Source: DATEMK01 sp035275625 (GTDB taxonomy: Bacteria; Bacteroidota; Bacteroidia; AKYH767-A; OLB10). Taken from it: a DNA stretch of 7,461 nt. Shown in pieces: positions 1 to 7,268 of this stretch. The stretch lies in the NCBI GenBank assembly GCA_035275625.1, contig DATEMK010000368.1:1-7461 (forward strand), in the 5' to 3' direction. A model generated the notes under the pieces. It was not told the DNA's origin and searched no databases. It saw only the letters and a list, made by a program, of their open reading frames with translations. Each line of letters starts with the position of its first letter. Position 1 is the stretch's first letter. The position numbers and the translations under genes were made by a program.

Positions 1-1490
1 AAAAATGAAAGACTCAATTCTTCTTCGTTTTTAAATGATGAAAATTCTTTTTCAAAAACCATTTCTCCTATCAGGTTTCTGATTATTAAATGTCCATTCA
101 AACTTGTATGGTTTATCTTTATTTTATCATGGAAAGGGTTGGGATAAATTTTAATTTGCCCCCCTTCAAACTGAATAGTGCTTATAGAAACCGGGATGAC
201 CACTTTTATGTAATGTCTTTTTTCTGTCCAGTTCCAGCAGCCGGTGCCATTAAATGCCGTCAGTTGCACTCTGAATGTATCCACAACTGTATAGGTGTGC
301 GATGGATTGGTTAATGTACTCGTGCTGCCATCGCCAAAATCCCATAAGTAGCTTGTTGCATTTATACTTGTGTTTGTAAAGTTTACAGTGCCGTTAATAT
401 ATATTTTAGTGGTATCGGCATAAAAAGAAGCCACCGGTGATGTAAACAAAACATTATGATATGGTGTATCGAATAAAAGTGTTTCGGCAATGCTAAAGGA
501 GTCTGTCGGACTGGCTTTCACATTATACATTCCATACTGGTCATGTCCTATGCCGGGAATTTCTACATAGGGCCATTGAAGCGTGGTTCCCCGGTTTGTT
601 GCATTGCTGTCACAAAAATTATAAAAGTTTAGCGCACGCTCATAACGATTAGAGCCTTGTGCCATAGAGCATGAATTTCCGGATAACGGTTGCGTATCAC
701 CTGTGCCGATAAGTACTCCATAATTTTCATTGTAATATTGAATAACCTGTTCATTGCAAGTCCAGCTGTACATGTTAGTATATGTCTGCGGGCAATACCA
801 TACTGAATCTGTAGGCATTATTAAACCGCATAACCACGGCATTGCAACTCCCATAAAATTATCAGTCGGAAATGTATAAAAATAAGCATTGGATGAAACT
901 GCCATTTTTAAGGGAATGGAATCAGGGTATGCTTGCCGGATGAGCATGTACCTTGTCACAAACTGTGCTCCTGCAGAAAAACCAATCATGTAACAGGGAA
1001 CGCTTATACGGTTTTCTCTTAAAAGAATATGTTCGTAAATTTTCCTGATGGCTAAAGATGCCGGCCTGAATAAAGCGCAAAAATCTGTCGTGTCCGGAAA
1101 AAAAAGCACAGGTTCCTGGTGTCGCATTATGGTTGTAAAATCTCCACCATTGCCAAAAAAATTCGGGGCAATAATTAGCGCCTTTCTTCGTATTGCAATT
1201 GAATCAAGGCTGCCGATTGCACTTGTGCCATTTCCTCCATCACCATGCATTGCAAAAAGAATAGGACTGGTTAAAGGGTCATAGGTTGTTGGTTTATACA
1301 GATGAAATGATTGGTAATTCCAAACCGAAAACAGGTTATCTATATAAACAGAATCGAGGCTTATGCCATAAGGCACGGGAATTTGTGCCATACTATTTTT
1401 CGGACTCATAGCAGAGGCAAAAGCTGCAAAAAAATAAAAAAGCCATGCCCTTAATACATTTTGATGCTGTATCTTAAATATCAGAGGCAT
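1..1490 (-). CDS. Secreted alpha/beta hydrolase with PKD domain and T9SS sorting domain (3' end cut by window edge)
   Basis: An open frame of 496 complete codons runs off the left edge without a stop, so the C-terminus is missing. Residues 1-35 resemble a Sec signal peptide: K6 and R14, a hydrophobic core at about 15-25 (AWLFYFFAAFA), and possible cleavage after A27 or A35. An alpha/beta-hydrolase domain follows. It shows an oxyanion-type HGDGG at 82-86, a nucleophile elbow GFSAG at 170-174 (Ser172), a candidate acid Asp265 in GTGDT and His316 in GIGHDQ, so the triad looks complete. This resembles secreted esterases of the PHB-depolymerase/feruloyl-esterase kind; the substrate is unknown. A PKD domain (about 351-428) contains WDFGDG at 383-388. 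From about 440 a T9SS type A sorting domain begins, with IYPNP around 449-452; perhaps 20-30 residues are missing. The start at 1490 is preceded by the in-frame stop of the upstream gene, and the next ATG (residue 28) would lose the signal peptide. No Shine-Dalgarno sequence is seen. The gene follows the large secreted protein by 15 bases. Confidence 0.9.
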   Translation of the reverse strand, partial: MPLIFKIQHQNVLRAWLFYFFAAFASAMSPKNSMAQIPVPYGISLDSVYIDNLFSVWNYQSFHLYKPTTYDPLTSPILFAMHGDGGNGTSAIGSLDSIAIRRKALIIAPNFFGNGGDFTTIMRHQEPVLFFPDTTDFCALFRPASLAIRKIYEHILLRENRISVPCYMIGFSAGAQFVTRYMLIRQAYPDSIPLKMAVSSNAYFYTFPTDNFMGVAMPWLCGLIMPTDSVWYCPQTYTNMYSWTCNEQVIQYYNENYGVLIGTGDTQPLSGNSCSMAQGSNRYERALNFYNFCDSNATNRGTTLQWPYVEIPGIGHDQYGMYNVKASPTDSFSIAETLLFDTPYHNVLFTSPVASFYADTTKIYINGTVNFTNTSINATSYLWDFGDGSTSTLTNPSHTYTVVDTFRVQLTAFNGTGCWNWTEKRHYIKVVIPVSISTIQFEGGQIKIYPNPFHDKIKINHTSLNGHLIIRNLIGEMVFEKEFSSFKNEEELSLSF

Positions 1491-1496
1491 GGCTTT
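1439..1496 (-). terminator. Terminator-like hairpin with T-tract overlapping the start of the hydrolase gene
   Basis: On the minus strand AAAGCCATGCC (1496-1486) pairs perfectly over 11 bp with GGCATGGCTTT (1449-1439). The loop is 36 nt and holds an inner 5-bp stem, ATACA/TGTAT. A T-rich tract (TTTTTTATTTTTTT from the end of the stem) follows directly. This is the layout of an intrinsic terminator placed just after the stop of the large gene. Oddly, the hydrolase ATG (1490-1488) lies inside the first arm, and the T-tract encodes LFYFF of the predicted signal peptide. It could terminate transcripts of the large gene, attenuate the hydrolase, or mask its start codon. The long loop makes efficient termination uncertain. 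Confidence 0.6.
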
Positions 1497-1505
1497 ATGT
1501 AATTT

Positions 1506-4500
1506 TTAATGTTGAATAATGATCTTTATTGTTTTTGTTTCTTTACCATATTGGGCTTTTATCAGATACAGGCCTGAAGCAAAGTTAGTTAAATCAAGAC
1601 GGGTTTGTAACAGTGAACCCGGATTTTTTTCAGCAATTCCTTTATAAATTGATTTAACAGCAATACCTGCAAAATTAAGCAGATCCATGCTCAGTAATTC
1701 ACTTGAATATTCTCCCTGCACCATGATCTGACAAGACTGATTGGCTGGATTAGGACGAACATTTATTGCAAAGGGCTGTGTTAACCGTTCATCAGGTAAC
1801 GCTTCGTAGGCTAACCTGCTGTTGTTATTACAAACACCAACACAATCTCCATGACCGAGATGGGAAGGTAACGAATCAATATGTATGGTTATTTGACTTT
1901 CACCATGACAAACTTTAATGGAATCGTCTCCAACCCTATAATCAACAACAAGGATGGTATCATACACTGCATCGGTACATCCGTTCCTGTTTACAGTAAG
2001 TGTGACGTATTTATAGCCTGCAGAACTGAATGTGATATTATCCGGGTCCTGCGAGGTAGAAGTCGAAGGAGTACCATTTGTGAATGTCCATGCATACGTT
2101 GCATTATCAGGTGTGCTGCCAGTGTACTCAAAATCATAAACACGTCCTGAACTGCTGCAATCGTGCTGGTAAGTGAACAGGGCCTCGGGTTGCGGAAGGT
2201 CATAAAGCGTACTGAGGGTAATATTTGTAAGAACTACTGCGTTGTTATCAAAATAAATCCCTGCCTGGTTAGTAATCGCAGTTCCATCTGCAAGGCCTGT
2301 TTTTGGGTAAACACTGAAAGAAACGAACCCGGAACTGTCAGGCTCGAGTTCAATACCGCCAAGCGTTACAATTAAAGTAGTATCGGGTATGACCTGTATA
2401 TTAGTAATTGTATCACTCGCTGATAAGATTTGTAAAGTGTTTAAATCAAGATCGGAATCCAAAACATCTCTTAAAGTAATATCATGTGCATTGCCTGTGC
2501 CGGTATTAAGAAAGCGAATGGTGTAAAGTAACTGCTGGTCTTTTTTAATATTTCCATTTGGACCGCAGCCAACAGGTGTTACCAACTTATCGTTGGGGTC
2601 GCATGAACAGGTGTCTGTTTCGAGCAATGTAGCAGGAGGACCAACATTCTCAAAAAACTCAAGACTGTCTATTCCAAAATCATTCCCCACTCCTGCAGTA
2701 CTCAATGATCTGATATCGATCGTAAATGGGCCAGTTGAATCTGGCGCACACCAGGTTCCCGCCCACATATTCCAGCCTAAACCTGCCGCTATTGGCCCGG
2801 TGTTAATAACCGGGGCACCGCCTATCAATAATTGCATATCCGGGGCAGCAGTATTCGGTATATTAGCTCTTATTATGTTTGCGAAAAATCCTGATACTGT
2901 ATATTGTGTATTTGCGTTAACAGCAACATTCTGACTCCAGACATCCCTGGCTGCTGTTGTGGTTCCATCGGCATATAAAAAATTAGTTCCGCTGACTGCA
3001 GTAAATGGATTAACCCATCCACCGTTCATAGCGGAGGGTACATTACCAATACAATAATTATTAGAAACACTGGTAGGTGCGCAGTTTAAAACATAAGGAG
3101 CATCCGATGCAAAATTTGCATTTGTACCTGATTCAAAATTTCCGTCAACTATAAGATTACCCCCGGTCCCTGAATTTTGAAAATCAAAAGTTGTCAAATA
3201 TGGAGGGTTTCCCGAAGGGATAACAAACAAGCAAAAACTGAATGTCCCTCCGGACGGGATAGTGAGAGGATATGTCAGAGCAATTGTATTTGTAAAGGTA
3301 GCGGTCCATCCAAACGCCCCGGGTAAAACTCCAATTATTGTAAAGCCGGCAGGAAATACAACACTAAATACAGTATTTGGAGCGGAGGCAAAAGAACTGT
3401 GGTTGGTAACGTCAAAACAATACTCATGCAGATAACCGGGACAAGGGGAAGTCAAAACCAAACCGCTATCGCAAGGACCCTGAACAATACCTATTGAATT
3501 TATATTCAACTCATAAAAGCTGTCACAGGGTATAATTCTTGCCTCTTCTGAAAAATCAATGTCGTATATGTGATTAGAAGCAGAAACAGAAACAGGAACG
3601 AGGCTATCAACCTGGCAGGAACTCAAATCCCATTGGTCTGTATTAAAATTAGTGCTTACGTTATACTCACCGGCCGGTAAACCAAGGCTGTAATACCCGG
3701 TGTCATTTGTGTAAGCAAAATAAGCACCCGGTTCTGCCTGTACAAATTTATTTGCAATCGGGTTATCAGTTCCCGAATCATAGGTACAGTTACTATTTAC
3801 ATCGTTATAAATTCTTCCATGTACAAAACCCAGGTCTGTAATGGGTAAATCCGGAATGCAGGGCTGCTTTTCAACAATTGCATTTACTCCCTCTGTAATT
3901 TCCAAAAACCTGTTTAAAGCAACATTTGTAAATATTTGGGTTGTTGATGATTTGGGCCACACAATTTTTAAGCTGTCAATAAGTGAGGCATTTCCCAATC
4001 CTATGTGAACTACATGGCCGGTCATGCCACTGCTGACTCCGCCTCGTGTGCTGTTCGCATTGATTTCTCTCATTTGCCATTTGCTGACCCCGTTAATCTG
4101 GGCCTTAACGTAAACACGCGCTCCAATAGCATCGGTGTTGCTGGTGACTCCGATGCAATGGAATTTAATCCAGTTCCTTCCTGCCCCGCTTTGAAATACA
4201 TCATTCCTGTACAGCAAATCATTCGGATGATTATTAAAGGCAGTGGGAACAAAAAGATCTAAATCGCCATCGTTGTCATAATCAGCCCAGGTGCCTCCAT
4301 AAGATTCAACAGTTACGTCTTTTGCAACAATTTCAGTGATATTCTGCGTAAAAGTTCCGCTTCCATTATTGGTAAACAGAAGGTTCTGTGAGAAAGTTGG
4401 TACAAATAAATCTAAATCACCATCGTTGTCAAAATCAGCCCATGACGCTCCTGACTGGCTTGGACCTGATACTGTTGCAACGGGTCCTGTTGTGATTTTT

Positions 4501-7097
4501 GTAAAAGTGCCATTTCCATTGTTATGAAAAAGCCTGTTACCCGACAGGTTATTTCCTAAATAGAAATCTAAATAACCATCGTCATCATAATCACCCCAGG
4601 CACAGCCATAAGAATTTTGATGCGCTGAAATATCAGAATTGCTGGAATCACATGTAAAAGTTCCGCCATTATTAAAATACAAATGGTTATCGGTTCCTGC
4701 ATTTGTTACAAGCATATCTATTTTACCATCATTATTATAGTCCGCCCATGCCGTGCAATCTCCTCTGTCAGCGCTCGCAACTGTATTAAAAGGGGCAACA
4801 ACATCAATGTCATAATCTCCTGCACCATTATTTTTATAAATAGTGTCTCTTCCTCCATACACATCTAATAAACCATCATTGTCGTAATCCGCAAATCCCG
4901 CGTCACCAATCGTATGACCGGCAGTAATTGCAGTGCCTGTAATAGTGATAAAACTTCCATTTCCCTGGTTTTCATATAAGTAGTTTGGCCCTACATACAA
5001 ATCCTGGTTACCGTCATTATTATAATCTACCCAATTGGAATAAACGCCAGTAAGTCCATCGGTCACTACATTATCCGGGATATTTGTAATTCTCGTAAAT
5101 TCTCCATTACAATTATTTTGGAACATTAAATTGTTACCGGTAGTATTGCTGGGAGAAGCGAAAAACAATGAGTGATATAAATCCAAATCACCATCGTTAT
5201 CATAATCTCCCCACGAAGCAAAATAACTATCGCAACTTTCTTGCACAACGGGTCCGGTCGTGATCTTTGTAAAGAAATTGTAGTGATAACCGAGCGTAAA
5301 GTTACCATAGGTGACCACAGTAGTTGAATTGACTACCTTACCAATAAATTTATTTCCTGTAATTCCTCCATTGCCTAAATCTTTCCATGTGCTGCCGTTC
5401 CAATTTGCCACTTTCACACTGGCAGAGTCAATAAGCCCGCATGCCAGTGAATCCCAATAGAGTTTTACTGTAACATTTGTAGATCCCACATTGCGGGTTA
5501 AATTCCAGTAATTACACTGGCTTAAAGTATAAAGAGTAGTATCTCTTGCGTAGCCCAGCGTTTGACCTGTATTAAAATATTCTCCTGTAAATGCATAGGT
5601 ACTTGAACCCGGAGCGCTCATTTCAATCGCACGGTAATCGCTTCCTTTTCCTGTTGGAAAAACAAAGGCCGTATTCCCTGTTTTTTTAACAGGACCTGAA
5701 ACAAAGCTGCTGTTGGATGCTCCTGTAACGGTGCTGGCCGCAAGCATGGAAAGGAAATGCGATGATGTTGATATAAAATTTCCATTTACAAAAGTAAGTG
5801 TGTCATCAACAGTTATAGTTGTATCGAGCGTTACGCTGCCCCCTGTTTTATCAATTTTCATTTTGTTAAACCCGATAACTCCGGTTCCATTGGAAGAAAT
5901 GTGCTGTGAGTTGCTGCCTGCAAATTTTAAAGTTCCGGTCACTCCTGAACTGTTAAAATGTGTATTACTTCCTCCTGCTGTAAGGTTACCTTTAAGGATT
6001 GTTGTATTAGCTGCTCCGATCTGCACATTCCCGGTTACAGTCAGGTCGCTGTTGAACGTATCATCATACGTCATTCCCAGCCTGAATTGAGAACCTCCTG
6101 TGCAACTGATGGTGGCTGCTCCATTAAATGTGTTTCCTCCGTCTGAGTTTGAGCCCGTAGTAGTGCTCGTTTGGATTAATGAAGCGGTGCTGTTAAAGGT
6201 GTTCATTTTAATCAGCACATGCGGTGCAGTGAATGAGACAGCTCCGTTCCATGTATCATTGTAGCAGTAAACGGTTGCAGCACCGGTTAGTGTAAATGAT
6301 TGGGCAGTGCTTCCTGATTGCGTCATATTGTATATCCGCAGGTCTCCTGATGTATAACCTGTAGTTCCGTCAACGTTAATCGTCTTGCCGGAAGCAAGTG
6401 TTGAAGCGCCTGAAAAGTAAACGTCCCCGCCTGTGTTAGCTCCCAGATAAATATGCCCGTTAAAATAAGTAGTTCCCTGGTCGGTCACCAAAAGAGTGTT
6501 GGTGCCGCGCACATTTAAAAATGTAGCCGTATCGTTAAACGTATTTCCAGTTGTATTTGCAATTCCAAAATGGCTGCCTGAATTTTTCTTGATTATTACA
6601 GAGGCATTAAAGGTATTGCCCCCTCCTCCGTAATGGGCTGCGTTAGTAATTGTATCCTCAAAATAAGAACGGTAATTAAAGGTGCTGCCGCTTAAGTAAA
6701 TTTTTCCCGCAACGGAATTCACCTCGCAGTCGAACGTAGTACCTAAATAAGTAGCCTGCACACCGTTAGGATAAATTTTTCCATTGCTGATGGTTCCTAA
6801 AGTAAAAGTAGATACGCTGCTTATTGTTAAATTATAACCATTGAGGTTTAACGTACCTGAACTCATCGTAAACTTTTTAACCGTTCTGTCATGATCTAAA
6901 ACGGGTTGAAAAGTTCCGGCTGATGTAATTGTAACAGTATCGTTTGTTGTGGGGACTCCTGTGCCCCAGTTCGCTGCTGTCCCCCAGTCTGTTGATGTAT
7001 TTCCTACCCAGCTGTAAGTTGTTGCCTCCAGGCGGGTAATAAGAATTAAAGAACTAAGAATACAGAACGCTATTATGATATTTATTTTGGTTTTCAT
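1506..7097 (-). CDS. Giant multi-domain T9SS-secreted protein: beta-solenoid, FG-GAP/VCBS propeller, ASPIC/UnbV, PKD, sorting domain
   Basis: This 1863-residue protein is probably exported and anchored at, or released from, the cell surface; its role may be adhesion, binding or scaffolding, and no catalytic motif was recognised. Seen in order: signal peptide 1-25 (cleavage probably after LEA); a YSWVGN...DWGTAANW opening at 28-44; a Thr/Asn/Gly-rich repeat region, about 138-383; a SFVSGPVKKTGN-type domain common in T9SS cargo, about 460-608; seven FG-GAP/VCBS repeats with DxDxDG calcium-type loops, 609-966; ASPIC/UnbV, about 974-1070; an SdrD-B/carboxypeptidase-regulatory-like domain (GRIYNDVNSN), about 1091-1183; a DUF11-like stretch, about 1190-1300; a jelly-roll-like region opening with NLIVDGNFE, 1314-1484; a CDPNDK conserved domain, about 1499-1631; PKD, about 1636-1716; a Cys/His module, 1730-1756; and a T9SS type A sorting domain (RPNPANQ at 1781, ending KTIKIIIQH). 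The ATG at 7097 is the first in the frame, since an in-frame TAA lies at 7116-7118. The leader is AT-rich without a Shine-Dalgarno sequence, as is usual in Bacteroidota. Domain names come from motif recognition, not a profile search. Confidence 0.95.
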   Translation of the reverse strand: MKTKINIIIAFCILSSLILITRLEATTYSWVGNTSTDWGTAANWGTGVPTTNDTVTITSAGTFQPVLDHDRTVKKFTMSSGTLNLNGYNLTISSVSTFTLGTISNGKIYPNGVQATYLGTTFDCEVNSVAGKIYLSGSTFNYRSYFEDTITNAAHYGGGGNTFNASVIIKKNSGSHFGIANTTGNTFNDTATFLNVRGTNTLLVTDQGTTYFNGHIYLGANTGGDVYFSGASTLASGKTINVDGTTGYTSGDLRIYNMTQSGSTAQSFTLTGAATVYCYNDTWNGAVSFTAPHVLIKMNTFNSTASLIQTSTTTGSNSDGGNTFNGAATISCTGGSQFRLGMTYDDTFNSDLTVTGNVQIGAANTTILKGNLTAGGSNTHFNSSGVTGTLKFAGSNSQHISSNGTGVIGFNKMKIDKTGGSVTLDTTITVDDTLTFVNGNFISTSSHFLSMLAASTVTGASNSSFVSGPVKKTGNTAFVFPTGKGSDYRAIEMSAPGSSTYAFTGEYFNTGQTLGYARDTTLYTLSQCNYWNLTRNVGSTNVTVKLYWDSLACGLIDSASVKVANWNGSTWKDLGNGGITGNKFIGKVVNSTTVVTYGNFTLGYHYNFFTKITTGPVVQESCDSYFASWGDYDNDGDLDLYHSLFFASPSNTTGNNLMFQNNCNGEFTRITNIPDNVVTDGLTGVYSNWVDYNNDGNQDLYVGPNYLYENQGNGSFITITGTAITAGHTIGDAGFADYDNDGLLDVYGGRDTIYKNNGAGDYDIDVVAPFNTVASADRGDCTAWADYNNDGKIDMLVTNAGTDNHLYFNNGGTFTCDSSNSDISAHQNSYGCAWGDYDDDGYLDFYLGNNLSGNRLFHNNGNGTFTKITTGPVATVSGPSQSGASWADFDNDGDLDLFVPTFSQNLLFTNNGSGTFTQNITEIVAKDVTVESYGGTWADYDNDGDLDLFVPTAFNNHPNDLLYRNDVFQSGAGRNWIKFHCIGVTSNTDAIGARVYVKAQINGVSKWQMREINANSTRGGVSSGMTGHVVHIGLGNASLIDSLKIVWPKSSTTQIFTNVALNRFLEITEGVNAIVEKQPCIPDLPITDLGFVHGRIYNDVNSNCTYDSGTDNPIANKFVQAEPGAYFAYTNDTGYYSLGLPAGEYNVSTNFNTDQWDLSSCQVDSLVPVSVSASNHIYDIDFSEEARIIPCDSFYELNINSIGIVQGPCDSGLVLTSPCPGYLHEYCFDVTNHSSFASAPNTVFSVVFPAGFTIIGVLPGAFGWTATFTNTIALTYPLTIPSGGTFSFCLFVIPSGNPPYLTTFDFQNSGTGGNLIVDGNFESGTNANFASDAPYVLNCAPTSVSNNYCIGNVPSAMNGGWVNPFTAVSGTNFLYADGTTTAARDVWSQNVAVNANTQYTVSGFFANIIRANIPNTAAPDMQLLIGGAPVINTGPIAAGLGWNMWAGTWCAPDSTGPFTIDIRSLSTAGVGNDFGIDSLEFFENVGPPATLLETDTCSCDPNDKLVTPVGCGPNGNIKKDQQLLYTIRFLNTGTGNAHDITLRDVLDSDLDLNTLQILSASDTITNIQVIPDTTLIVTLGGIELEPDSSGFVSFSVYPKTGLADGTAITNQAGIYFDNNAVVLTNITLSTLYDLPQPEALFTYQHDCSSSGRVYDFEYTGSTPDNATYAWTFTNGTPSTSTSQDPDNITFSSAGYKYVTLTVNRNGCTDAVYDTILVVDYRVGDDSIKVCHGESQITIHIDSLPSHLGHGDCVGVCNNNSRLAYEALPDERLTQPFAINVRPNPANQSCQIMVQGEYSSELLSMDLLNFAGIAVKSIYKGIAEKNPGSLLQTRLDLTNFASGLYLIKAQYGKETKTIKIIIQH
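4200..5273 (-). repeat. Seven tandem FG-GAP/VCBS repeats (predicted seven-bladed beta-propeller)
   Basis: Within the large protein, residues 609-966 hold seven copies of a W/F-x-D-Y/F-D/N-N/D-D-G-x-x-D motif. They begin at residues 629, 689, 735, 784, 834, 886 and 937, so the spacing is 60, 46, 49, 50, 52 and 51 residues. The acidic loop is the calcium-type loop of FG-GAP/VCBS repeats, which in integrin alpha chains build a seven-bladed propeller; seven copies match that fold. The phrase FTKITTGPV opens the block and recurs before the sixth copy. At DNA level the motif is also repeated: the 31 bases at 4259-4289 and 4412-4442 differ at two positions, and those at 5183-5213 differ from the first at five. 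Confidence 0.88.
5949..6686 (-). repeat. N-terminal TFN repeats with about 24-residue period (probable beta-solenoid)
   Basis: In residues 138-383 of the large protein a short N/D/S-T-F-N-like motif recurs at residues 139, 162, 186, 210 (as TYFN), 282 (as TWN), 300, 323, 347 and 379 (as THFN). Most steps are 23-25 residues. The gap from 210 to 282 is 72, which equals three such steps with degenerate motifs; the steps of 18 and 32 are irregular. An aligned aromatic-Asn pair once per 24 residues in Thr/Gly/Asn-rich sequence suggests stacked coils of a parallel beta-helix with an asparagine ladder. The repeat is seen directly; the fold is inferred. It does not match a family that I can name with confidence. 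Confidence 0.6.
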
Positions 7098-7181
7098 TGG
7101 AATAAATTTTAAATGTTAGAATGTAACTTTTATTTTTTGGTAGTTTTAAATAATTGGCATGAGGGAATATGCCGGAAAAAC

Positions 7182-7237
7182 TTCACAGTGAAATAATTTT
7201 TGCGGGGGGTGCAAGATAAATTTCACAGTGCGTGAAA
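7182..7237. promoter_or_regulatory. Paired GTGAA dyads, candidate operator upstream of the large gene
   Basis: Two related inverted repeats lie upstream of the large gene: TTCAC-A-GTGAA (7182-7192) and TTTCAC-AGTGC-GTGAAA (7221-7237). They share the direct repeat TTCACAGTG, 40 bp apart, close to four helical turns. On the minus strand a weak Bacteroidota-type promoter can be drawn around the second dyad, with a -33-like TTTTG (7247-7243) and a -7-like TATCTTGC (7218-7211). The spacer of 24 bases is longer than usual and the -7 match is poor. If that promoter is real, one dyad sits in the spacer and the other just past the start of the transcript. No regulator gene is visible here. Confidence 0.3.
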
Positions 7238-7251
7238 CTGAGCAAAAGCAG

Positions 7252-7268
7252 AGTCTTTGTTAAAGACT
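7252..7268. repeat. Perfect 7-bp hairpin AGTCTTT-GTT-AAAGACT
   Basis: This is a perfect 7-bp inverted repeat with a 3-nt loop. On the plus strand it is followed by an A-run, and on the minus strand by CTGCTTTTGC, so neither side gives a proper terminator T-tract. It may be the remnant of a terminator of a gene to the right, or a structural element. Function unknown. Confidence 0.3.

Noticed and set aside
90..314. Plus-strand open frame of 74 codons, and the similar one at 1048-1284
   Set aside because: Both lie antisense to the hydrolase frame, which shows clear domains and catalytic motifs. Their translations have no recognisable features.
1405..1409. Alternative hydrolase starts at residue 28 (ATGAGT) or residue 34 (ATGGCA)
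   Set aside because: They would avoid the overlap with the hairpin, but they remove the signal peptide that a T9SS cargo needs for Sec export, so the start at 1490 is preferred.
4200..5273. CRISPR-like or tandem non-coding repeat
   Set aside because: The repeated DNA follows codon structure and encodes FG-GAP calcium loops. Spacing is variable and the sequence between units is coding and homologous.
1881..6146. Many short open frames on both strands inside the large gene
   Set aside because: They overlap a continuous 1863-codon frame with recognisable domains throughout. Several mirror the repeated DxDxDG coding segments and are shadows.
7252..7268. Hairpin AGTCTTT-GTT-AAAGACT as an intrinsic terminator
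   Set aside because: There is an A-run on its plus-strand 3' side and only four T residues after a gap on the minus side, so the U-tract needed for intrinsic termination is missing.
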